Assembly: GCF_014837065.1 (NCBI RefSeq)
Contig: NZ_JACSPP010000012.1
Coordinates: 1 to 64,000 of the forward strand
Source: Phocaeicola intestinalis
Lineage (GTDB): Bacteria > Bacteroidota > Bacteroidia > Bacteroidales > Bacteroidaceae
DNA: 64,000 nt
Reading direction: 5' to 3'
Part shown: positions 43,682-52,498 of the stretch, in pieces
Numbering within the stretch: position 1 is the stretch's first letter
Layout: each line of letters begins with the position of its first letter
The notes under the pieces: generated by a model
The model's database searches: none
Told to the model about the DNA's origin: nothing
Seen by the model: the letters and a program-made list of their open reading frames with translations, nothing else
Position numbers and translations under genes: made by a program

Positions 43682-45194
43682 GCTTTATTTTTTTAATGCG
43701 TGATAAGACTTTATTTATTTTTTCTATGTACTCTTTGTCTTGATTCTTTATAGCCTCATTTTTGCTCTTATTTAGCAGTTTAACTGCGACCTCAATGTCA
43801 CGATTGACAACCATCCCATTCAGATAATATTGCGCTAACCAAGACATGGCCTGATAGTTGGTCGAATCTGACGCTTGAATAGCCTTTTTCAACCAAGTCA
43901 TTGCTTCTTCGTTCTTTGCATTTTCAATCAGAAGTCCCAATGAATCTGTAATAAGTCCTAAATTCTTTTTGCGCAATAAAGACAAACTATCCTTTGGCGC
44001 CCACACATACGTATAAGCGACTTGGTACATTGCAGGCATGTAACCCTTTTCCGCTAAATTCAACATGCCGTCAAAGCCTTGTGATGTCTTTTCTGGCTCC
44101 GAACTGTTTAGTTCGGTTAAATAACTTTGGTATAATTCTTCCGGAGTAGGTTCAGAGGCAGAAGAGGCTAATGACCAATAAACAATACACCCACATACGG
44201 CTGCTGCCAATACTGCAATACCACTTGTTAGTATCGTTTTGTTTCTGTACCATGGCTCGGGAAAGACAAAAGCATCAATTGCAGCTCTAAATTGAGCCGA
44301 TGTCGTATAACGTTCCGATTGCTTTTTAGCAGTGGCCTTTTTAATGACAGTTCTGATTTGATAAGATTGGATGGCTTTCAATGGTATCGTTTTCTGTAAC
44401 TGGGCTTCCATCATATCATAAGAAGTGCCTTTAAAAGGTAGATGCCCTGTTAATAGCTGAAAATATAGAATACCTATCGCATATACATCTGTAGAAAAAT
44501 TCTGATGCCGGATATCTCCAAGAATCAATTCGGGGGCTGCATACCCTGCTTTTCCTAAAAATTGTCCGGAAGAAGTTAATCCTTTATCTGCCGTATTAAG
44601 CCGAACCAACTGCTTGGCTACACCGAAATCGATGAGTTTGATTTTCCCGTCTGTAGTTACCATGATGTTCGTTGGGTCTATATCTCTGTGGATGTAGCCC
44701 ACATCATGCAAAGCCATTACTCCTGCCAAAACTTTCTTTATAATCTCTGTGGATTTCTGCTCCCGATTATCAATGTATTCTTCATAAAGTTTTTCTATAC
44801 TGGGGTGCACCACACCGTGTCTATCCTCTAAATTACCAACAATTAAATTCGCCAAACTTATGCCATCCAGATATTCACTGATAACATGATAATGAGTGAC
44901 GTCAGCACCAAGCATGTCTTTATCCTGGGTTTCTATAAAAGCATACATAAGGACGAGGCTCTCATTGTGCAGTTGTATGGAAGCTTCCCGTCTGGCTCGT
45001 TCAATCACAAGATCTGGAAGTCCTTCAAACATCGCTTTGATAGCTACTGGAGTTACACCTCCATTGCTGTCAATTCTTTTGCCAAGATAGACACGCCCCA
45101 TTCCGCCTTCACCTAAAATGTCAGCATCCGTGTCGAATTCATAATAAACACCTTCGTTACGTTCTTTCTGTCCTTGCAATTTTCTTATTGCCAT
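43668..45194 (-). CDS. Transmembrane Ser/Thr kinase 3
   Basis: 508 residues. The N-terminus (MAIRKLQGQKERNEGVYYEF) matches the sister kinases. GEGGMG, VAIK and DFG are intact, and the catalytic loop is HRDIDPTN. A membrane segment (ILTSGIAVLAAAVCGCIVYW, ~330-350) follows. The C-terminal part resembles Sel1/TPR repeats (DGMLNLAEKGYMPAMYQVAYTYV, AMSWLAQYYLNGMVVNRDIEVAVKLL) and would be periplasmic. The 3' end overlaps the WG gene. Confidence 0.9.
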   Translation of the reverse strand: MAIRKLQGQKERNEGVYYEFDTDADILGEGGMGRVYLGKRIDSNGGVTPVAIKAMFEGLPDLVIERARREASIQLHNESLVLMYAFIETQDKDMLGADVTHYHVISEYLDGISLANLIVGNLEDRHGVVHPSIEKLYEEYIDNREQKSTEIIKKVLAGVMALHDVGYIHRDIDPTNIMVTTDGKIKLIDFGVAKQLVRLNTADKGLTSSGQFLGKAGYAAPELILGDIRHQNFSTDVYAIGILYFQLLTGHLPFKGTSYDMMEAQLQKTIPLKAIQSYQIRTVIKKATAKKQSERYTTSAQFRAAIDAFVFPEPWYRNKTILTSGIAVLAAAVCGCIVYWSLASSASEPTPEELYQSYLTELNSSEPEKTSQGFDGMLNLAEKGYMPAMYQVAYTYVWAPKDSLSLLRKKNLGLITDSLGLLIENAKNEEAMTWLKKAIQASDSTNYQAMSWLAQYYLNGMVVNRDIEVAVKLLNKSKNEAIKNQDKEYIEKINKVLSRIKKIKHENE

Positions 45195-45256
45195 AATATG
45201 TCTTCAAATTTTAGCTAAATAAGCATCAACTACCTACAAAATAATTGCCTAATGGC

Positions 45257-46519
45257 TTAATTCTTACTATTGCCGTTTTTATTTATGACATTAATCACTA
45301 TATAGTCTTCTTTTCCTTGAATATATAATACATAGTCACCGGTTTCGTTTAAGGGAAATGTAATTTTGATGTTGCTTAATGGAGTAACTTCGCGATTAAT
45401 TCCAATGGGTGATTGCACCAAATCTTGATAAGTGATAACTGGCAGAGAGACAATCCGTTTCTTTTTGCCGTTTGGAACTGTTACATTTTCAACATGAGCC
45501 TTTACCAAAGTTATTACATTGTCTACATTTTCCAAATTGGCTTCTACACAAATGGTATCACCCACCGTTGCTTGTGCAGATACAACTGAAGTTAACACAA
45601 GATATGAGCCAACGGGGTTAAGTTGTACAAAATATGCAGGTTTCCCATTGAGAAGGATTTCGCCTTCTTTCAAAATTTTATCATATACAGCTACATAGCT
45701 CTCGTTGGGAATTTTAGCATACGATACAATTTTATTAAGTGGTATCGTACGCTTGCTGCCGTCTTCAAAGTTGAAAACAAGTTCTTTACCTGAAGTCCTC
45801 GAGGAAATAAAACCCACTAAAGGACCATGTTCTTCTTTAACCTGAATTTGGTCAAGCAACTGTATTTGTGACCATAAATCCAACTTATCACTTAGCTTTT
45901 CCGTTCGAATTTGTTGCACTTGGCTGAATTTGAAAGACAATACCTCTTCATCATCGGTCAGTATTTTCAAATTTCGTCCTGGAAATTGTTCTATGATTTG
46001 CCCGGTAATCTCAGTACCATCATCAAGTACCACTATTTCTTTGACACCTGAAAAGAGATTCTCTGGTCGTCTGTTTTTCACACTGCGATACATATCCCCC
46101 CAAGCAAATGTATATTGGCTTCGCCCAAGATCTAGAAATTTAATTAACGAACCTTTTTCCAATAAAAAAACCCTGTGGAATGTACTATTCTTAAACTCCA
46201 AAGTCGTTAATTCCAACGATTTACCACTTGTGCTTTTTACGTACTTATCATTTTGTTCCGCCCATTCTTTCCATTCTTGAGATAATGATTCTGATGGAAT
46301 CCTTTCGGTTATTCTATTCAGAAGCGAATCACTATTTACAACGATAGTAGCTTCTTCAGTTTGAAGCGTTATTTGTTTTCCGGGGATTTGTTCAGCAATA
46401 TATCCCTTTATAATGGAGCCGTTCTTCATGTAAATCTGTTCGATGTTTTGGCTAAACACATTATTACACATAATCACCAATATAAATAGGAACAGATAGA
46501 ATAACTTTTTCAAAATCAT
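45257..46519 (-). CDS. Exported protein with three internal repeats, unknown
   Basis: A 420-residue protein with a signal peptide (ends VFSQ, ~24). Three related ~25-residue beta units occur: MKNGSIIKGYIAEQIPGKQI (~31-50), LDDGTEITGQIIEQFPGRNL (~165-185) and GPLVGFISSRTSGKELVFN (~235). Each looks like a small SH3/OB-like strand pair. The C-terminal ~130 residues are an Ig-like region. I do not recognise a family. It lies inside the T6SS block next to the fimbrillin-like lipoprotein, so it is probably a periplasmic component of the system. Confidence 0.6.
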   Translation of the reverse strand: MILKKLFYLFLFILVIMCNNVFSQNIEQIYMKNGSIIKGYIAEQIPGKQITLQTEEATIVVNSDSLLNRITERIPSESLSQEWKEWAEQNDKYVKSTSGKSLELTTLEFKNSTFHRVFLLEKGSLIKFLDLGRSQYTFAWGDMYRSVKNRRPENLFSGVKEIVVLDDGTEITGQIIEQFPGRNLKILTDDEEVLSFKFSQVQQIRTEKLSDKLDLWSQIQLLDQIQVKEEHGPLVGFISSRTSGKELVFNFEDGSKRTIPLNKIVSYAKIPNESYVAVYDKILKEGEILLNGKPAYFVQLNPVGSYLVLTSVVSAQATVGDTICVEANLENVDNVITLVKAHVENVTVPNGKKKRIVSLPVITYQDLVQSPIGINREVTPLSNIKITFPLNETGDYVLYIQGKEDYIVINVINKNGNSKN

Positions 46520-46558
46520 ATTTCAAAATTTGATACAATTCCTAAGTCGATACATATT

Positions 46559-47965
46559 TTAATTTATAGCATCAAAATACAAACAATTATTATGTTTATC
46601 CCATGAGATGCCAACTGTAGCCTGTTCTAATACCGCATTATTAATGAACTGTTTCACATTCTCTGTCGTTCCATTATCTAATGGAGTATACATCTCTGAA
46701 AGGACTTCAGTTACTAATTCAAATTGCTTAGCTTCAATATTCCACGTTAACATAATCCTATTTGCTTCTTCCATAGTAGAATCTGTAAACCTGGCAGTAA
46801 TCATACTAATTAAGCCTGTTCCCCAATAACTGGCTGTCGTTTCTGTTGTATACCAAGCTTCTTGATTAAGATATGTTTCTATGGTATTTCGTCCCATTCC
46901 CACATATTTATCATACCTTTCATTAAGTGTCCTCCTTATGACTATTTTATTATAATCATCTATATATTTTTCTATTCTTTCAAACATATCCACACTGCTA
47001 TTATAGCTATCAACATATAAATACGTTTGGTCTAGAATTAAATCCATAACATATTGCTTACCTGATTCTATATTAGGTTTATTATCTGTTAAATCAGACA
47101 TTTGCCAATCATTACCATCTGTAAACAAGTATTGCCCAGTGCCTTCTACACAATTTAATTCAAAATAGAAATCACGATTTTCTTGTGGTAATAGTGCTCT
47201 AAATCCTAAAACCTGCGTTGCCCCTCTTTTTTCATATTGGGCTTTAGGAGAGTGAGTTTGAATAGGATACCTAGTAGCTTGATCTCCGTAATCATATGTA
47301 GGATTAACACTGCCATTAAATTCAACAACCTGTTTCAAGTCTTGAGCGAAAATAGTTAATTCTTCAATATAAGGGGCGTAAAAGCTAAAACCATCCTGAC
47401 CTGTACCTGTAAAATCATCATCCCAAATGATTACTTGTAATAATCCTGTTACAGGTTTTATATCAATTGTTATATTCTCAACATGCTCTCCTATTTCAAA
47501 TTCTTTTGATGTTATACCTAATGTTTCAAATGGGGAATTACATATAGTAGAACTCTCAACAATATTCAAGTCATTGAGATTCTCTGCATTAGATATATTC
47601 CAAAACTTATAGTTTTGTCCTTGTACAATTCCTGTAAATTCTGCAATAGCAATAACTGAATATTTACCTGGTAATAAATCAAGATCAAAAACTAATGCAT
47701 TTTCTAATGATGAATATTGTGCTTCATTACTTTGAACGAGATTTCCATTAATATCATAGATGAAAGCATGAAGATTTAAATCCCATTCACCATAATTAGT
47801 ACCTTGCATTTCAAATTCATCACCCAAAACCGTTGAAAAATCATCAAAGATATGACTTGCTGTAATAGACATATTTGTCTGATACGCAATCTCAATTTCT
47901 TCTTGATCTGTACATGAGACAAATACTGCCACTATTGCAAGAAGACCTGCTATTATCTTTTTCAT
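46559..47965 (-). CDS. Lipoprotein of FimB/Mfa2-like fold
   Basis: A 468-residue lipoprotein with lipobox VSC (Cys18). The region NLHAFIYDINGNLVQSNEAQ and the LLPGKYSVIAIAE strand pattern resemble Mfa2/FimB-type fimbrillin-family domains, where two transthyretin-like domains occur. No fimbriae genes accompany it. As the only clear lipoprotein in the T6SS block it could serve as an outer-membrane anchor. Confidence 0.55.
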   Translation of the reverse strand: MKKIIAGLLAIVAVFVSCTDQEEIEIAYQTNMSITASHIFDDFSTVLGDEFEMQGTNYGEWDLNLHAFIYDINGNLVQSNEAQYSSLENALVFDLDLLPGKYSVIAIAEFTGIVQGQNYKFWNISNAENLNDLNIVESSTICNSPFETLGITSKEFEIGEHVENITIDIKPVTGLLQVIIWDDDFTGTGQDGFSFYAPYIEELTIFAQDLKQVVEFNGSVNPTYDYGDQATRYPIQTHSPKAQYEKRGATQVLGFRALLPQENRDFYFELNCVEGTGQYLFTDGNDWQMSDLTDNKPNIESGKQYVMDLILDQTYLYVDSYNSSVDMFERIEKYIDDYNKIVIRRTLNERYDKYVGMGRNTIETYLNQEAWYTTETTASYWGTGLISMITARFTDSTMEEANRIMLTWNIEAKQFELVTEVLSEMYTPLDNGTTENVKQFINNAVLEQATVGISWDKHNNCLYFDAIN

Positions 47966-47999
47966 ATATATTCCTATGTTATAACGTTAATAAATCGGA

Positions 48000-48680
48000 T
48001 TAGAACAGCCAGCCTACCGTGACTTGAATGTTGTTGTTGTTTTTCCATTTCAAATTCTCCCCTAAATCGGTAAGACCGATTGAGTATCTTGCACCAACCA
48101 TAAAACCAAAATCAAACTCGTATGCAGCACCTACTCCTATACCCCAATTAAAACCTTTACAGTCGCCTACTTTCACATTGGCATCACTCAACTTTAAAAA
48201 ATCAGGGGAAGATGACAACAGATAAGAGAACTCCGGTCCCACCTCGATACTAAGCGCAGACAACGGATATACTTTCAGCATTACTGGGATTTTTATATAA
48301 TTGAGTTTGATATCACCACCGTCACTTTTTATCGCCTGATATGAGTATAACACTTCCGGTTGCAGTCCCCACAGTCCCGTCCCAGGCAGACTGCTTGCCG
48401 TCCGTTGCCCCCAGTGGAAATTCATCAAAGCACCAATTTGAAATCCTGTTCCCATAGAGAAACCAGGGTCAAACGTCATATCATTGCTTATATTCGAAAG
48501 ATTGACTCCAGCTTTTACACCATACTTTATAGCCAAAGCAGAGCCATGACGTTTTGTTACCAATCTCCCATCTGTTTCAGTTTTGGGATTGCCATACCCC
48601 CTGTCTATTTTGACCTGAGCCATGACATTGCTCAATGCAAGAAAGGCACTGACAGCTAAGATGAACAATTTCTTTCTCAT
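48000..48680 (-). CDS. Small outer-membrane beta-barrel (PorT-like)
   Basis: A 226-residue protein with a signal peptide (ends VMAQ, ~22). The rest forms alternating strands of an 8-strand barrel (YGVKAGVNLSNISND, GFQIGALMNFHW, GLQPEVLYSYQ, KLNYIKIPVMLKVYPL, IEVGPEFSYLLSS, GFNWGIGVGAAYEF, FMVGARYSIGLTDLG) and ends IQVTVGWLF with the C-terminal Phe. This is the outer-membrane beta-barrel type common in Bacteroidetes. It is 18 bases after the WG gene and probably part of the machine's outer-membrane face. Confidence 0.8.
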   Translation of the reverse strand: MRKKLFILAVSAFLALSNVMAQVKIDRGYGNPKTETDGRLVTKRHGSALAIKYGVKAGVNLSNISNDMTFDPGFSMGTGFQIGALMNFHWGQRTASSLPGTGLWGLQPEVLYSYQAIKSDGGDIKLNYIKIPVMLKVYPLSALSIEVGPEFSYLLSSSPDFLKLSDANVKVGDCKGFNWGIGVGAAYEFDFGFMVGARYSIGLTDLGENLKWKNNNNIQVTVGWLF

Positions 48681-48698
48681 AAAATAATTATTAAATAG

Positions 48699-50366
48699 TT
48701 ATATAATAGTGATTTTTTTCTTTTCCCTTTCCCGTTTTGGATGAGTAACCATCTTGCTGATTTCTTTCTTTATCGTAGGGCAACCTTCTTCTGATATAGT
48801 TATATTATATGTAAACGTTCTACTTTCCCCTTCAGGGATATAAACGGGTATAGAGATTGCCATTTTTTCCCCAGGTGCAAAACTATATTCCTCGCCCCCT
48901 GATACTTTAACCTGAGTAGTAACATTAGACTTTCCGACCTTCGATTCTATTACGATATTAAGCAAAGCATTACCTTTTTCATCAGTTGAATTTCCACCCG
49001 TTACACTAACATCATACCCTTCTTCGTGTTTTGAAGACAAGGTTATCAAGCGATGCATCCATTCCAAACCATCATAAGTTACTGCAATATCCACTTGTCG
49101 GGTTGTTACATTATCAAATTTCGTATCGGACTGAAAATAGGGCAGATGTAATTTCCAAACTTCTCCGTGTCGTTTTAATGGGGCATAACGCAAGTAGCCG
49201 TCTTCGTTGATATAGCATTTCAAGCGTAAAGGATTCACATCTTTCATGTCCACTTCAACTTCCACATATTGTTGAGGCTCCATTTCGTCCAAATTCCCTG
49301 TCAAATTGCTTGATAGCGGATTATGATGGAAGACAATAACTTGAGTAGGAGCAACCAGTTCAATGCCGGCTGAAGGATTCAATTTGAGAATACCTATTGT
49401 TTTATTTTTTGCACCGACTATTGCATACTTTTTCTCATACGTTTCTACAGAATTAAACGAATGCTCCAATATAGGTTTTCCTAAGTATGTTATTTGAATT
49501 CCATCCTGCGTCTCTTGCTTGCTGAGCAACTCAGAACTTTCGGTAATGAACAATGGCGTATCATTTATTTTATAAGGCAGGTCAAAATTATAATTTGCCC
49601 CTGATATACGCCACTGATTGTCAATGTAGTAATGATGCCCGTTTTGGCTTGCCAAATATGTAAAATCATCAGACAGGTCAACGAACATTCTGCTTTCAAG
49701 CTTTTTAACACCATCTAACTTGTTTCCATCCAGCTTCATGATTCTCAACAAGTCACCTCCTCTTATAGATGAAGTTACAGCCAATAGTCGTCCATCAACC
49801 AAAGAACTTAAGAACTTGTATTTTGTATCCGATATAATAGCAGAGCCACCAGACTTGTTGATAAGGCCATAATATCCATCTCCATCGGCATATTGAACAG
49901 TTGCAATGCCGTTTTGAAACGGTGCAGCTAAATAGAAGCGGGCTTTAATCGAAATATTACCTTGATTATTTAGATAACCACATAAGCCGGATTCGTCTTT
50001 ATACCCTAACAGCCCTTCTTTATAATAAGGATAGGCTGTCGCATATATGGGTTTATCTGCAAAACTACGCAAAATTTCCCCGTTTTGGTCTATAATACTC
50101 AATATCCTACGTCCCGTTTTATCCAAAACCAAGGCTCTATTTTCAACGTAAGAAGTTATACTATCATATTTGACTTCCAACACTTCTTTCCCGTCAACAG
50201 CGGATATTATCCCCCATTTCCCCTCTGATTGTACTTTAAATAAATCATGCCCCATGTATTGTATTCCGGAAAAACTTCCAGGACGACACAACCATTCCAT
50301 ACTTTGAGCCATACCACTGGCAGCAGGGAATAACAACACTATTACAAATAGAATAAAAGCTTTCAA
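48699..50366 (-). CDS. Secreted WG-repeat protein 1
   Basis: A 555-residue protein with a signal peptide (ends GMAQ, ~20). WG-type repeats fill residues ~30-200 (EGKWGIISAVDGKEVLEVKYDSI, GLLGYKDESGLCGYLNNQGNI, DGYYGLINKSGG). C-terminal domains resemble those of the WG protein at 41.9 kb, including EEGCPTIKKEI and a Lys/Arg-rich tail. It overlaps the FHA-protease gene by 4 bases, so the two are translationally coupled. Confidence 0.75.
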   Translation of the reverse strand: MKAFILFVIVLLFPAASGMAQSMEWLCRPGSFSGIQYMGHDLFKVQSEGKWGIISAVDGKEVLEVKYDSITSYVENRALVLDKTGRRILSIIDQNGEILRSFADKPIYATAYPYYKEGLLGYKDESGLCGYLNNQGNISIKARFYLAAPFQNGIATVQYADGDGYYGLINKSGGSAIISDTKYKFLSSLVDGRLLAVTSSIRGGDLLRIMKLDGNKLDGVKKLESRMFVDLSDDFTYLASQNGHHYYIDNQWRISGANYNFDLPYKINDTPLFITESSELLSKQETQDGIQITYLGKPILEHSFNSVETYEKKYAIVGAKNKTIGILKLNPSAGIELVAPTQVIVFHHNPLSSNLTGNLDEMEPQQYVEVEVDMKDVNPLRLKCYINEDGYLRYAPLKRHGEVWKLHLPYFQSDTKFDNVTTRQVDIAVTYDGLEWMHRLITLSSKHEEGYDVSVTGGNSTDEKGNALLNIVIESKVGKSNVTTQVKVSGGEEYSFAPGEKMAISIPVYIPEGESRTFTYNITISEEGCPTIKKEISKMVTHPKREREKKKITII

Positions 50367-51883
50367 TTATTATCCTCCATTGATTGGGTTAATAATTCTT
50401 TCGCATGAATTGCTTTTATGGCATAGTTGAAACCTTGACTTTTGCTCACTCCAGAGTTCAATACCCCAACCAATTGGCCTTTGTCATTGAATATAGGAGA
50501 TCCGCTTGCACCTCCGTATGATGGGGCATTAAATCCAAAGGAATATCTGGTGCATTCTTGTGTGATGCTTCCACCATTTGCAAGGAGTTGTACTCCTTTA
50601 GATGACTTCAAGTCTTGAAGACTTAAACCGAAAGGAAATCCCATCGTGTATATATGTGATCCGACCCTTATTTCCGAATCATCAATAACAGCTTGATTCA
50701 AGTCTACTATGCAGATGTTTTCATCAGGTAACCTTTTGGATTCCAATTGCAGTATGGCGACATCTTTTTCTATATTGTCATGCCCGACCAATTCCCGACA
50801 TTGCTTTAAGTTTTCCACGCTAAAATAGGAGCCGTTAGGTACCATACCAATATAAGAAAGCACTCCCTCTACCTTAATTTGAGAAGTAAAAGCATTAAGT
50901 GCAGGATTCTCGGATGCGACAGTAGCGATAAGCATTTTGTATTTATCTGATATCATAGACAATTCCTTATCAAACAACCAAGGTCTAGTGATATGTAAAT
51001 TGGTTACAATCTTACCGTCCTCTGAAACAAAGAATCCTGTTCCAGTAAAGCTATTCATTTTAGAACGCCCTCCATCAACCTTTTGAATTGTTCCATTCGC
51101 CCAAACGACTTCAGTAGGCAGTCCCAATTTCTCCAAATCCAAATTACCGGCAGAAACTTTGTAATAATAAAATCCCAATAATAACACAGTCGAATTTTTA
51201 TACTTGGTATAAATTTCTTCATCTGACATGTGCTTGCCAGAATAAGACAATGCTGTAGGTTTATTATCCCAATTATTGCCAATCAGGCGATAAATTCCAT
51301 ATATGCCGCCACATAATAGGAGCACAATGAACAAAACGGAAAAGATTTTTTTATAATTGACAGTTTTCCCTTCACCATATGGATTTGGAACCGATACCCC
51401 AGCACATAATATCTTATCCCCTTTTTTTAATTTCACATCTTGATTGGGAGGGATTGCCCGCCCGTTCACTGTTGTCCCGTTTTTACTATGGTCTTGTATA
51501 TACCATTTCTTGTCGCTCATTAATTTGAGTGTTGCGTGGAAACGGCTGACTTTATCCCCTTGTAATTGATATTTGTTTCTGAAATTCGTTCCAATCCCTC
51601 TCATCTCTTTAATTTTAGACATGTCTGGCATGGGAAGGGCAGGTATTTTATTCCAATCCAATATTTGATCTGCAAAGCGGATAACATCACCCCTTTTTAT
51701 TGGAACCTCTTTATCCGGTTGCAGCCTATGGTCATTAAGATAAGTACCATTCCTGCTTCCTTTATCCGTCAACAGGATTTCTCCATTGTCAAGCAACAGC
51801 AATTCGGCATGATAACCACTAACAAATTGGCTATTTAATCTTATATGAGAATTATTCCCACTTCCTATTACAATCAGCTTCAT
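50363..51883 (-). CDS. FHA-FHA-TM-trypsin-like serine protease
   Basis: 506 residues. FHA1 (~1-75: VSGYH, GSRNGTYLND) and FHA2 (~95-165: VSRFH, HSKNGTTVNG) are cytosolic; both have Ser/Thr where the conserved Gly-Arg Arg is expected. A membrane segment is at ~180-201 (FSVLFIVLLLCGGIYGIY). The C-terminal domain is a trypsin/DegP-type protease with His297 (VTNLHIT), Asp374 (KDVAIL) and Ser460 (GGASGSPIF), predicted periplasmic. There is no PDZ domain. A phosphorylation signal inside could control proteolysis outside. Confidence 0.87.
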   Translation of the reverse strand: MKLIVIGSGNNSHIRLNSQFVSGYHAELLLLDNGEILLTDKGSRNGTYLNDHRLQPDKEVPIKRGDVIRFADQILDWNKIPALPMPDMSKIKEMRGIGTNFRNKYQLQGDKVSRFHATLKLMSDKKWYIQDHSKNGTTVNGRAIPPNQDVKLKKGDKILCAGVSVPNPYGEGKTVNYKKIFSVLFIVLLLCGGIYGIYRLIGNNWDNKPTALSYSGKHMSDEEIYTKYKNSTVLLLGFYYYKVSAGNLDLEKLGLPTEVVWANGTIQKVDGGRSKMNSFTGTGFFVSEDGKIVTNLHITRPWLFDKELSMISDKYKMLIATVASENPALNAFTSQIKVEGVLSYIGMVPNGSYFSVENLKQCRELVGHDNIEKDVAILQLESKRLPDENICIVDLNQAVIDDSEIRVGSHIYTMGFPFGLSLQDLKSSKGVQLLANGGSITQECTRYSFGFNAPSYGGASGSPIFNDKGQLVGVLNSGVSKSQGFNYAIKAIHAKELLTQSMEDNN

Positions 51884-51901
51884 GCGTATATATGTTTTTA
51901 T

Positions 51902-52450
51902 TTAGTATATAGGATCGTAAATTTCTTCTTTTGTTTTGTTCGCTTTAATCGTGTCTTTATTTTCCTGCTTAGGTGGAACGGGGGCTTCTGGCTTCACAAC
52001 TACAGTGTCTCTGACAATTACCGTATCAGGTTCAGGTTCCGGAATGACTGTTGGTGGTTCTGCTATTGGTTGAGGCTCCACTGGCGCCACCTGCTGGTTA
52101 TTATCATAGAGATATTTTGTTCCTAAAGCAATACCAGTTAAAACAGCTAACGACATAACTACTACTAGCATTGTTCGAAGTGTATTTTTCTTTTGAAAAG
52201 GGATCAATGACCAATCCAAATTATAGATATGCGCAAATGATACAACATCCTTACGCGATACGGGTATCTCTACATTGGAGGACATTTTCATTCCGTTGAC
52301 ATAAGTACCGTTCCGACTTTGGTCTGTCAAAAATATCTTGCCATTCGACTCAACCCTAATGGTTGCATGTAGCCTACTGATAATGTCGGTGTTGTCCGGT
52401 ATTACAATATCACATCCTTCATCCCTACCTATTGTATATATCTTTTTCAT
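51902..52450 (-). CDS. FHA domain protein with membrane anchor and Pro-rich tail
   Basis: 182 residues. An intact FHA domain (~1-80: TIGRDEGCDIVI, ISRLHATI, DQSRNGTYVNG), a membrane segment (~93-115: MLVVVMSLAVLTGIALGT) and a periplasmic Pro/Val/Glu-rich tail (~125-175), typical of wall-spanning linkers. It lies 48 bases after the phosphatase gene. It may tether phospho-proteins to the inner membrane and extend into the periplasm. Confidence 0.82.
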   Translation of the reverse strand: MKKIYTIGRDEGCDIVIPDNTDIISRLHATIRVESNGKIFLTDQSRNGTYVNGMKMSSNVEIPVSRKDVVSFAHIYNLDWSLIPFQKKNTLRTMLVVVMSLAVLTGIALGTKYLYDNNQQVAPVEPQPIAEPPTVIPEPEPDTVIVRDTVVVKPEAPVPPKQENKDTIKANKTKEEIYDPIY

Positions 52451-52498
52451 TTCCTATATTTCTATTTGGCTTATTTCCCATAAAAGGATATTCTTCCT

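Noticed and set aside
46559-47965. Fimbrial operon
   Set aside because: The lipoprotein is FimB/Mfa2-like, but no fimbrillin subunit or usher-type gene accompanies it; the neighbours are all T6SS or signalling genes.
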